A program made the translations under genes and the position numbers. Of a DNA stretch of 64,000 nt, positions 10,349-21,200 are shown one piece after another. Within the stretch, counting starts at the first letter, position 1; every line of letters starts with the position of its first letter. The DNA comes from Incurvaria masculella (lineage: Eukaryota; Arthropoda; Insecta; Lepidoptera; Incurvariidae): assembly GCA_946894095.1 (NCBI GenBank), contig OX335641.1, forward strand, positions 19,486,501-19,550,500. The letters are read 5' to 3'. The notes under the pieces were generated by a model, which searched no databases, had not been told where the DNA came from, and worked only from the letters and a program-made list of their open reading frames with translations.

Positions 10349-12613
10349 CTGCCAAGAAGTGGTGCATTTTATGCAAACAACTGGCAGCATTTATACACTC
10401 GCGAAGCTAAATGGTCTAGGATCCTGCTGTAAGTATTTTTACGTCATAAGGCGAAACTATTATACAGTTAAAGTAGGTCGTTAGTCCTGAACCATATGTT
10501 GTAACCTAAAAAAACCGTCTCTTTTCAACCATCGCTCAACATTCCAGTCGACATTCCAAAAATCAATAAAGTGTAGAAACGAGCGTTACGGTGTGATATG
10601 CGATATCCTAAATTATTACTTTTATAATATAATATAACCTTGGTGATTTGCCCGAATAACCTTTCGATCAAGGGATTTCTGTGTCAAAGAGAGTTGACAG
10701 AACTTGGAAGTCTCGCCTGGCTATTATTATCTCGCGATTGTTCTACTTCGGACATTAGAAGTTGGCATCCAAGTGAGACTGATTACTGTTTAGTTATCCG
10801 ATCGTTTACTTTAGCGATTACAATCTTGAATCTTGTGACCATTAGACATTAGTAAGTGGCATGAAAATTGTATTCCTCCGACCTCCATAAATACCCAACC
10901 AATAAATAAAATTGTAAGATAACCTAGGTACAAATGAAGTTAACGAGGCCTAACGATGCCCTGGCATATTAAGCCCCGATTGCACGGAGAGACGTGAGTG
11001 AACCCCACGGAGTTCCTTCCATACTGTCCATACAAAGTGACGTGTTTAATCATACGTTGACGTTGATTTAGATTTTTTGTCCTTGCACTCGGCCCTAAGA
11101 GTTCAGCCGAATTACGTTAATTATTACGTCATATCACATGGCTAACCTCTTAATGTGTCGGGGTGGTAGATGGCAACCATTGCTGGTAAGGTCTTAAAAG
11201 CTAGACCAGTTTGTTGCATCGAAGTTTTTTACGTATATCTTGCAATTTATGTTTTGATATTATGTTTTTTGTTTCATCGTCATTTCAGTTACGAAACGGC
11301 TATCACTTACTGAACACCTACTTTCACTCCATAAAAGGTCAAGTTATAACTTAAGAAAACTTCCAGCATGACCCTAGACGATGAGGAACGTGTTAAATTT
11401 GCCGTTTCCTCTTTTTAGGATAAAAATAACTACACCTTCTAATATCAATGACTGCAAGCAAAGTGCAGTATGCAATTGCTAACAAAAGAACATATTTTGA
11501 TTCTCGCAATAATTAAATATGAAATATTTCTTAAGATTAGCGTGTCGGATATAAGCTTAGTACACAAGTAAATCATTGCATCGGATAGTCTAGTTGGGTA
11601 GGGGTGTACTTAGTTCTTATTTTATCCCAAATATTCTTTAATCTCAACATAGCGCGCATGGCTATGGTCGTCGGGCACCTTTAGGTCCTGGCGAGCGCCA
11701 TATGCCGCGCTAAACATAAAAAAAATAGAATACATTTTAGTGTGTGATATAAAATAAGAAGAGCACCAAGGTAAAGTCAAAAACTTCTAGGGGTAACACG
11801 TATGATAGTGCACTCATTACTCTTGCTGCATTTCCCCTCTAGATGGCCGAATATTCTATCTACATATCTCAAACGTCTTATCACATTGACTAATGAGACT
11901 ACTAATGTTTAGCTAACAAACTTCTACTGTAGTTAAGCGAATATTTTTTTATGTAACTAGAAATGGATCGCTAGACTACTCATGATATTAACCTTCCTTA
12001 TATTGTATATATAATATAATGTTATACTTTATTTTCTTTATACTTACTTTAATTAAAAACATTAGCTGAGAGTGAACGTATTGCTTGCCGCGGGTCCCGT
12101 CACTGCTGGACATGGACGTCGGGCCTGTACGATGATGACTTTGCCATTTCATACAACATTAGCGCTTCAAAATTCTAGCATTTTTTCAAAAAGTATAGAG
12201 CAAAAGTAATTTTGTTGGTGCACAACTACATAAGTGCACCTATATTCGTATTTCAAATAACGGTTAATATCAAAACAATTCGGCGCAAATGCGTGTGACC
12301 GACAGACACCATAGGTATTTACTAATCAATATTCGAATAGGTATTCATTGTTGGCTGGTGCAATAATACCGAGTTTGTTATTTTTCGGAAAATCAACAAG
12401 TTGGATTAGTTTCGGATGTGAACATTAAGGCACACTTGAGAAATTGAACCTCCATAAAGGGGTAACTGCCACGAGGAAGGCATATTTCGCCTTCCTCGTG
12501 GCAGTTACTTGTGTATTGTTTGTATGTGATCATGGTACAACGGTCGGAGACGTTTACTTTAAGTCCCCACCCCGTTGAGATTATATTTGAATATTCAAAC
12601 AAAAACCACTTAC
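10349..12613. other. Intron 1 of gene A, no further gene seen
   Basis: AT-rich. Short open frames lack recognisable domains. It contains the 20-bp hairpin at 12462-12508. Confidence 0.5.
12462..12508. repeat. Perfect 20-bp hairpin
   Basis: Arms at 12462-12481 and 12489-12508 (GTAACTGCCACGAGGAAGGC and its exact complement) with a 7-base loop, in intron 1 of gene A. Confidence 0.9.
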
Positions 12614-12678
12614 TTTTTAAAAACCGGTGTTTCCAAACAAACTCTCAGTTTGTAAAGTAAACCTTGCCCTATTTTCAT
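12614..12678 (-). CDS. Gene A exon 1 (presequence)
   Basis: ATG at 12676-12678 has an in-frame TAA four codons upstream. It encodes MKIGQGLLYKLRVCL, then ETPVFK, and ends with two bases at donor GTAAGT. Phase 2 matches the exon 2 acceptor. The first five residues and the upstream sequence are shared with gene B exon 1 (MNIGQGL). The basic, mostly non-acidic stretch fits a mitochondrial presequence. Confidence 0.7.
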
Positions 12679-12740
12679 TCTGATAAATTAATTGACTATT
12701 TTTAAAGCTATCTCAGCTATTTATTATTGTATTCCACAAC

Positions 12741-12775
12741 ACAAACGGACTTCACCGCGGCTATTTCACAACTGA
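12741..12775 (-). promoter_or_regulatory. Candidate core promoter of gene A (Inr plus DPE-like)
   Basis: On the minus strand TATCAGTTG contains TCAGT with A+1 at 12773, and GTTTGT lies at +28 to +33, where a DPE would sit. The ATG is 95 nt downstream. The same arrangement and spacing occur at gene B. Confidence 0.5.
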
Positions 12776-12779
12776 TAAC

Positions 12780-13222
12780 CGAGTAGACGACTAATCGTCG
12801 GCCAAGTTCGAGTGGAACCTAATTAAGGTGTCATAGGACCTGAGAAAAATATATTTAGGGCTCCGAGAAAACTACGGCCGGGGGTGTGAATGATTTATGC
12901 GTAATAAAAGAGCTTTTTCAAAAGAATTCAATAATTAAGCTAGATTTTCCGTTTCGTTTTCAAACATGTCTATAGGTTATCATGGCTAAACTTTGCAGTG
13001 AAAAAGAAAACATGTTTTTTAATAATTCATTTAAAAATACCTTTAACTATGTACCGACAAGCCAGAAGAATTAAAAGGACGTCTGATTACATCAAGGCGA
13101 AATTTTTTTTGGATTGTCTACACGCAGTAGCACCACATTTTCAACTGTCTGAAACGATTTGGCTGATGTTGATGACTGCGAAGTTGGAAATGATGATTTT
13201 CTCCGCAGGCCATGATTTGGAG
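12780..13222. other. Intergenic, no gene seen
   Basis: AT-rich spacer upstream of gene A. The short open frame at 12998-13267 shows no domain and overlaps the following MITE. Confidence 0.4.
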
Positions 13223-13625
13223 CAGTCTCTCTCAAAGTGGGCGATAACGCCTCCCTGTGGGCGTTAGAGGTCTACAGGGGGGCGGTAAAGGGCTCAGAGG
13301 AAATTGGGGGGCGTTAAAGCGGTTTAGTGGGGTGATGGCTGATTTGTGTTTTGAAAACCTACCTACTGTACTAAATATTTTTTAAAGTTTCGTTTTATTG
13401 CTCTCATTACAACAGTCTTCTTAAATGATTTAAGTATGAAATTAGAAAGGAGATATAATAGTAAACTCATATGGCACACTATAAATAAATAATTAAATTA
13501 CATTTATTAAATAAATTATTGCGATTGTGATTTTTTAGATATGGAAAAGCTAAAAATTTTAGGGGGCGTTGAGAAATAATTGATTCTCAAAGTGGGCGGA
13601 AGACAAAAAAGTTTGAGAACCTCTG
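13223..13625. mobile_element. hAT-type MITE
   Basis: Left end CAGTCTCTCTCAAAGTGGGC, right end AAAAAAGTTTGAGAACCTCTG. Internal GGGGGCGTT motifs resemble common hAT MITEs. The flanking 8-mers ATTTGGAG and ATTTAAAG match at 6 of 8 bases, as a diverged target duplication. Confidence 0.6.
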
Positions 13626-14494
13626 ATTTAAAGCAATCTACATACTTTATTCGAATGATGCAGCTCCTCTCTGTTCCCAAATTGGTATTGATGGATCTCA
13701 AACAAGACTCAGCATTTTAATTTTAGCCTTTTTGTTGTATATACTTATGCAACAAACTAATCATTGTACGGAAAATGTAGTTCATAACTTAATCTTTTTT
13801 TTAAATAAACGTTATATTTTCAGTAGTTCAACATTGCGCAACAGCACTTGCGCAGGCTATGGCGACATCGGGCGGAAAAATAGGGTATTATGAGGTATCT
13901 TCAAATAGCGTCATACGCGTGTTAAGTGTATTAAAATATAGATAAGTAAGAAGAAAAATAACAACCCACCGATCCCCTAGATCGTTTATCTATAGGGTCG
14001 GTAAACAATGGAATAAACTTACTACGGAGGTATTTCTCCTAAAGTACGACTGGCACGACTTGGCACCTGGTCGGCCGGAATGGTTTTGCGCAGCACCCCT
14101 GAAAGCTCGAGGGCGTCGTCGGGCACCATAATAGGTCCTGGCGTACGCCATATGCCATATATGTAACATAAAAAAGGAATGAGGTGGATATTTGCGATGA
14201 TAGTAAAGTATTAGGGTTACCTAAGTAATAGCAGCACAAAGTTCTCGAAAGTGCATGTTTTTCGGTACACGATTTTTCTGGGATGACGCCCGTGGCCATA
14301 CTCATCATTCATCGAATTTAAGTCGAAAGTGTGCATTTAAATACTTAAAGTGGTGATAAGAGCCGATTGACTTCAGTTTGATAAGGAAGAAGCGCCTTTT
14401 GTATCATCAAGTGTTTCCAAAAGTTAACGTGAAATTGAGCATAAAATCATTGTGTTTTTGTTTTTGTTCAAGAATAAAAATCCTTTTTTTTATG

Positions 14495-14845
14495 CGACCT
14501 GTGACATGGATGGCTAATACCACCTTCCCACATTCCCGAAGGAATTAGGTGCCATGCAAGGACCTTCCCTTTATTAGCACGGCTACATTGAACTGGATGG
14601 AAAACACGGACAATTTTTAATTGCCCGGCGACCATCTTTGCGATGGTACCAACCCGGGCGGGCTTAAACCCTACCCACCTAGTAAGGGAAGGGGACCTAC
14701 CGCTTTTACATGGATTGCGAACCATGGAGCAGCTCGCATTCGTGACGAAATGCAGTTATCGTACTCGGAAAGACAGTGGTGCATGTCGGAATTGAACCCA
14801 GGCCTCTGGTACGCTAGACCAGTCCCCGCGCCACTAGTACTTATA
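14495..14845 (-). repeat. SINE B, tRNA-like head on the minus strand
   Basis: Contains CCCGAAGGAATTAGGTGCCA, ACATTGAACTGGATGGAAAA, the AACCATGGAGCAGCTCGCAT block and, at the right end, GGAATTGAACCCAGGCCTCT. In reverse the last reads as a tRNA B box (GGTTCAATTCC). Related copies: 39205-39600, 46765-47130 and fragments near 60650 and 61590. Confidence 0.7.
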
Positions 14846-15050
14846 CTAACTATATTTACCAAAAAAAAACAGGTAGTCATTGGGAGGGGAAGGCGTGGAG
14901 TGGAAATAATTTCCAGAATTTCATGTTCATCGGTTTTCTTGTATTAGCCATTATGTATTCGTTTAGTGCCAGTTGATGGCGCTATAAATATTTTTAACAT
15001 CCACAATATTTGAGTTCCTTGCCATTTTTAAAATCTTCATCAGTATACTT

Positions 15051-15284
15051 TCATATCTCTCCTTTCTCTGCCATCTCCCGCAGCCTGTACTTCTGCACCT
15101 TGCCGGAGATGGTTTTGGGGAAGCTGTCTACGCCCTTGATGTAACGCGGCAGCTTGTATTTTGAGAGTTGTCCGACGGTGACGCAGTGGCGCGTCAGTGC
15201 TTGCGCATCGAGCGCGGCTCCCTCGCGCATGCGCACCGCCGCGCACACCTCCTCGCCGAGCCGCGCATCCGACACGCCGAACAC
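15051..15284 (-). CDS. Gene B exon 12 (terminal)
   Basis: 234 nt including TGA at 15051-15053. Encodes [18 protein letters not shown] and [17 protein letters not shown], with the catalytic lysine of the C-terminal lobe. Acceptor TTGCAG. Confidence 0.95.
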   Translation of the reverse strand: MFGVSDARLGEEVCAAVRMREGAALDAQALTRHCVTVGQLSKYKLPRYIKGVDSFPKTISGKVQKYRLREMAEKGEI

Positions 15285-18200
15285 CTGCAACAAAACTCTT
15301 TTTAACCGACATAAAAAATCGGCCAAGTGCGAGTCGGAATCGCACACGAAGGGTTCCGTACCATGATACTAGATTTAATATAAAAAAATATTTTTTTTGT
15401 ATGGGGCCAACCTTTAATATTTTTTTAATTTTACATATTTGTTGTTATAGCGGCAAAAAAAATATACACTCTGTGAAAAATTCAGCTGCCCACCTATTAC
15501 GGTTCATGAGATACAGCCCTGTGACAGACGGACGGACGGACGGACGGACGGACAGCGGAGGCTTAGTAATAGGGTTCCGTTTTCACTCTTTGGGTACGGA
15601 ACCCTAAAAAAGGAGGAGGTTCTCAATTCGTCGATTTATTTTTTCTTATGTGTGTTCACCGATTACTCGAAGACCCCTGAACCGATTTGGAAAAGTCTTT
15701 TTTGTTTGAAAGTGTATACTTTCCAGGTGGTCCTATATTTTTTTTATCAAAATCGGTTCAGTAGTTTGAGAAACCCAGAAACGAGATTTTTTATTTTCAG
15801 TGACTTCTTTTTACGACGAAAAGGCTCGCTCACAACGGATTTTACAACGTTCAACTATCAAGGGGATAAACAAGGCCGATATATACACATTTTCATAAAA
15901 TACTTACGCAAGAAACAGACTCTCCGGAACCGCTGTACCCAGAAATATTAAATATTCACAGTAGCTTTCTTTTAGGATGAGTAATTCAGAAGTTCAACGG
16001 TTCCGGACATTCGTTGTTTTCCCTTGTTATGATTCCGTACCCAAAGGGTGCCAACGGAACCCTATTACTAAGCCTCCGTCCGTCTGTCCGTATGTCACAG
16101 GGCTCTATCTCTTGAAACGTAATATGTATAGAGGTTTAAAACGTCAATTATGAAGGTCAGGAGAATGCTATTCAGAGATCCGGATTTAAGTTAGGACGGA
16201 CTAAACCCGTGCAAACGGCGGCCATTAAGGTGGCCCAACCCGGTGGGACTAACTCATTCGCGGGCACGGTACAAAACCGTGCTATTGCGCTCTGGGACCT
16301 TCACTGTTGTGACAGGCTCCGTTACGAGGAAGATGCAACATGTCCACAAAGCAGACAATGTGCATAGTGTATGATTTGGTAATATTTACGAAAATGTTTA
16401 TTACAAAACGACTATATAGCTATATATAGCTAAAAGTAAACCACAACTGCTGTAGTAAAAAATCTACCAAAAAAAAAATTTATTATAAATTTTGATGAAA
16501 CAAGCTATGTCTGAAGACTAATCTTTTTCAGATATTCTTACTTTATCGTTATCCACCTCCAAAGTTATCGTATAAAACGCGCGAAAAATTCGGACTTTCG
16601 GACCTTATAACTTGGAAACCAAACACAATTTTACAATGCCAATGGTCATCAGACATCTAGTTCGATCAAATAAAGCAATTTTGAGAAAAAAATGGGATCT
16701 TTAACAGGAAATATGGGCATGATCTTCTTTCCACGTTTGTATGGGGAGTCGAGCGGGTTGGGCCACCTTAAAGATCGAACAGCTGATTGTCAAAGCTTCT
16801 TTCTTATTGTTAATGACGGTTTCACTAGATGCTTGTGCTGTCTCGACCAGTAATATGACAAAGAGTAAGGAGAGAATAGTAAATGGCACACGGTGTGCAG
16901 GAAAGCACAAACAAACCATCCAGTATTCAGTATTGCCATATGAAATGCTAAACCGCAATATAAGTCAGTCCGAAATTATCTTTCATTAATCTCGTATGAA
17001 GTATTAGATCAGTAAAAACGGCAAAAAAAATGGGTTAGTCCGCCCACTCTGAATAGCACTGTTACAGTTTTACCTTTAAATTATAGCTAAACCATCAATC
17101 TACATATAATTTTTTCATTTCGTTATGGTTATTTTTAAATATAATTTAATGTTGTTTTACTTACGTCCTTATCAAATGGAACGCAATCTTCTCTTATCTT
17201 ATCACGCTTTTAACAGCAATACTTTGAAAATAACACTCTTGTAAACGGTACTTCAACTTTCAAAATTTCTGTTTATTGGTTTTGTTTTAATAACTGTATT
17301 TACTTGAACAATGCCCCATCCTTTTTTCCAATCACTTAATTGTAACACCCGTGTGGAACTAATTTCCCGAGAGCAAGCTTTTTTTACCGAACTACCTTCA
17401 TTCGCGCCGAGCGAATGAAACACTGTGGGTCGCCAGAGACTCGTGGCAAATGTCGATGTCGGCGGACGTTCTGCTGGCTTCGCACATCTTCAACAGCTCC
17501 AAGGTCAACCAAGGCAACGATCGTATCCTGCCGTGGATCCAACCCGCGCACCACAAAAACTGAAAAACCTTAAGTGCCGTGAACGGAACCCTGGTGGAGA
17601 CGGAACCCGAGGAGTCATTAGGGCTGCAGACCACACTACGCCACTGGTGAGTCCTCTCCTATCCTGCCTATAGTCCGTTCAAGTCAGGGTTCAATGGTCA
17701 AATTATTATTCTATACAGTCCACTACTCGAAGCAACCCATTTGCGGCTGTCGCCGCAGATCATACAATAACAATTAGAAGTTTCATAATGATGACGCCAT
17801 TTTTCTAACACCGTCTAACATTTTCAACACGGTTGCTTACGTGACACTCGAGAACGTCAGGATGGGCGCTGATCACGTCCTCGATCTCTCGCGGCGCGAT
17901 GTTCTCGCCCCCGCGGATGATGATGTCCTTGAGCCGACCCACCACGTTGCAGTAGCCGTCCTCTTGAAGCACCACCTGGTCTCTGTGGAACAGCTCTTCG
18001 GTTAACATTTAGTAGCAACCTACTACAATTTCACTAGTACTCTAGTGAAATTGAACTCAAATAGAAAAAAGTAATTACGCAATTGGAGGTAGAAATGTTC
18101 AAACCTGTGTCAGATAATGATTAGTGGTTTTTTAAATGTGAGGGATACACGTATAAATAGTTTTGTTAATTCTGCTTATTGGATACAGGCATAGATTAAA

Positions 18201-21200
18201 CACTTTTATAGATCCTTCACCTCCATAGAAACGGCGGCGTGCCCAATACAATTTGACTGAAAGCGTCCAAGCCATCTATCGGAATTTTCGTAAACTATAA
18301 TAAGTATCTATCACTTGAACGTCCTCCATAGATGACGCTTTCAAATCAATGCTTATTTTGAAATTATTGTTTTCATATTTGTTCCAATATGAACAAATCA
18401 ACAATATGAGGATATGATATTATCATTAACTCAAGTAATGCCGAAATCAATGAGGACCTGTATTATCACGCAGTTTGGGAAATATGTCTATCAAATTTCG
18501 CTGTTGGCACACACACACAATCGCAGAAACATACTTGCCTCGCAGAAAACGAAACAGGAACCATATTCATTCACGACAGGAAGAAAGCATTTTTTTATTT
18601 TTACTGACAAGACAGAAGATTGTCTGTATTAAGCAGAGTGGAACTCGTCTTTATGAAGAAATGTTCCCATCAACATTTCAATAAAACAATTTAAGCAGGT
18701 ATTTACCCAGTTCTGACCCATCCGTCTTTACCGACGATCTCTTTTGTCTTTTCCTCATCACCCCAGTAGCCCAGCATGGTGGAGTACCCACGCACCAGTA
18801 GTTCGCCCGGCGTCCCAAATTCCACCATGTGTCCGTTAGAATCCACTACCTGCGAAGTTTGGTTAGGTAAGTTAATACTGATTAAAACATTAATTCATTA
18901 AAGGAGACATTGTATTCAATCCGCTTGTTAAATGGTCTCTCGTTATCGCATCAAAAACCTTGGTACTCTGAGATCTTATGCTGCAATGTCATCGGTACCA
19001 TTTCGACCTTAATAATGAGTGCGGTTGTGTTAGTGTAAATCAGTGTGTATCATGTGATGCATTAAATAGTCGCTGTTAGTAATATCTGTGGCAATCAAGA
19101 CAGGCTTGGTTATGTAGTCCAGGTAGGTAAGTGGATTTACCTTGACTTGTAGGTGATCCTGAACGTGGCCCACTGATAGCGTCGGCCGGTCAGCTGCTTC
19201 GCCTGGCAGAGACTGGAACGACACGGCCGCAGTCTCCGTCATGCCGTAGATAGACTAGAAGCACCAAATAATAAATAATACTTTATCTTAGCTTTGACAC
19301 AGCGCGCTATGGTAGGTCTACGGCTTTGATAGACACATAGTATGTAAACCAATCCTGATTTTACGTCACAATAATTTTAAAATATGTGTAATGAAAGTCA
19401 TAAGTGACTTTCATTACACATATTACATATATAAATTGGAGGGCAGAATTCGAACCGTAACATGACATTTTAGCGGGAATTATACATACATAACTGAGAA
19501 TTGTCTTACAGTCTCTCCGTCCTGATGAACCATTATTATTACTAATATTTACTAATATTTTAAAGTATGTACCTATTAAAATTTGATCTGTAACCGTTCA
19601 AGATTATCTGAACAATGTCTCTATAAATCGTGGATGTATTTCTTTAAAAATATTTTTTATGCAACGTAAGCCAAGCTCAAGGCCAAATGACTCGTTTCGG
19701 TTACTGGACGTAAACGCAGCCCTGACAAGTATTTTGTTCCGTTTATGCTGGCATTTACAGCAATTGGCGAAGCTATTAATTTCGCATTCAAATTTTCTAC
19801 AAAAGAACACTTTGGAAGTTTTAGATTTTGAGATTGTGATTTACAAGAGAGGAACTTATTACCTTGACAACCTCGACATTGAGAACCCGGGACATGTCTC
19901 GGATGAGTTGCGGGCTGACGAGCGAGCCGCCGGTGGAAGCCACGCGCACCACACTGTGCCCGGCCGATGCCGTTGACTTTGCCATGGCACTCACCAGGTC
20001 CACGTACATGGTGGGTGTTCCGAACACGGTAGAGCATCTGGAATGGTCCATACATCGGCTGTTTATAATATTTAAAGCTGAATCTTAGAAAATTCATCAG
20101 GCATTATTTCCCGCCTTTTATGTATTTAATTTTATGTATTTAATGGATACGACATTACCGTTATCTCATTAATTTTAGTTTCAGCGACATCTTCATTTTT
20201 GAAGCGTTGTAATCAGATTTTGAAAATAATCTGAAAAAGTATTGGTCGTGACATTCGTCGGAAGCAGGAATTGAACCTGCGAACTTTGGACAACTGTCGG
20301 GATAGCTCAGTTGGTTTAGAGCAGTGGACATGTAATCCAAAGGTCGCAGGTTCAATTCCTGCTTCCGACGAACGTCACGACCAATACTTTTCAGATTATT
20401 TTCAAAATCTGATTACAACGCTGACAACGCTCCAAAAATGTAAATGTCGCTGAAACTCAAATTAACCAAATAAAGTATTTTTCTCCTAAATGTTCCACAT
20501 TGGGCATAGTTTTAGTTATTGAACAAGTAATTGGAATCGACTGAAATTCAATTGATTGTATTGCCAAATCCAAACTAAATCAGAAAATATAAGATAAAAC
20601 GAATGAATTGGGCGATCCAGTCACGGCGAGATGAAAATTCAATGTTTGTGTAATCTAGGTTCCGCGTGTCGTGCCGCGTGGTTGGTAAATGATTCATAGT
20701 GCTTCCTTACTCGATATCCAGAGGCTTAAAGTAACCTAAACTCACTACAATTACTCAGGGACGTCGTCTCCCTCAGTATGGCAAGAGTTACAATAAAGCA
20801 GTGCTCCAAGGAGTTGCTCTATGTATTGCTCTATGGGATTCCGACAGTTTCGTTTCGCTTCAGATCATCGCGTGTAAGACAGTGGACTACATGTGGTCGA
20901 GCAACCTTTTAAACGTTCGGAATTAGTTGATCAGTTGTTCAAAATCGTAGTAAAACAATCAGGATATCATATTTTCCGAAATATGCAACACGGAATCCGT
21001 CGAGAGGACCGATAAAAAGCTCTTGTCAAGCTGGCATAGCATCTTGACCTCGCATGAGATCATAGGGCCTGGGCTCTAGTTTCCTAGATACTGACTTTAA
21101 AAAGGATTGCCCTAGTTTCCCTTAAGGGCGTGACAGATAGCTGATTGCATCCACTTCCATAAGGAAGTAAACCATATTTTATATATTTTTTAAATGACTA

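Larger units (their letters stand above)
6768..12678 (-). pseudogene. ACSF2: ACSF2-like gene A, truncated and frameshifted copy
   Basis: Minus-strand copy of an acyl-CoA synthetase (fatty acid + ATP + CoA to acyl-CoA). Eight exons can be placed from homology to genes B and C: 12614-12678, 10147-10348, 9769-9897, 9243-9466, 8350-8477, 7714-7820, 7275-7402 and 6768-6941. Exons 1-7 are open and phase-consistent, and compared exons differ from B at roughly 12-19 percent of residues. Damage: a one-base deletion in exon 8 (174 instead of 175 nt) shifts the frame after SPQLVQDM. The donors of exons 2 and 8 read GCAAGA instead of GT, and the donor of exon 7 is a weak GTTGGT. Exons 9-12 (YGMTE, RTGD, GGENI, catalytic lysine) are absent down to the retrotransposons at 1-3250. 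It therefore lacks the C-terminal lobe. The frameshift could be an assembly error, but the lost exons would remain. Confidence 0.85.

Noticed and set aside
15040..15345. Alternative minus-strand frame over gene B exon 12
   Set aside because: An arginine-rich shadow of the conserved exon in another frame.
20296..20371. Functional tRNA gene
   Set aside because: U33 and part of the anticodon stem are lost, the sequence is fused to a repeated SINE body, and it sits in an inverted pair.
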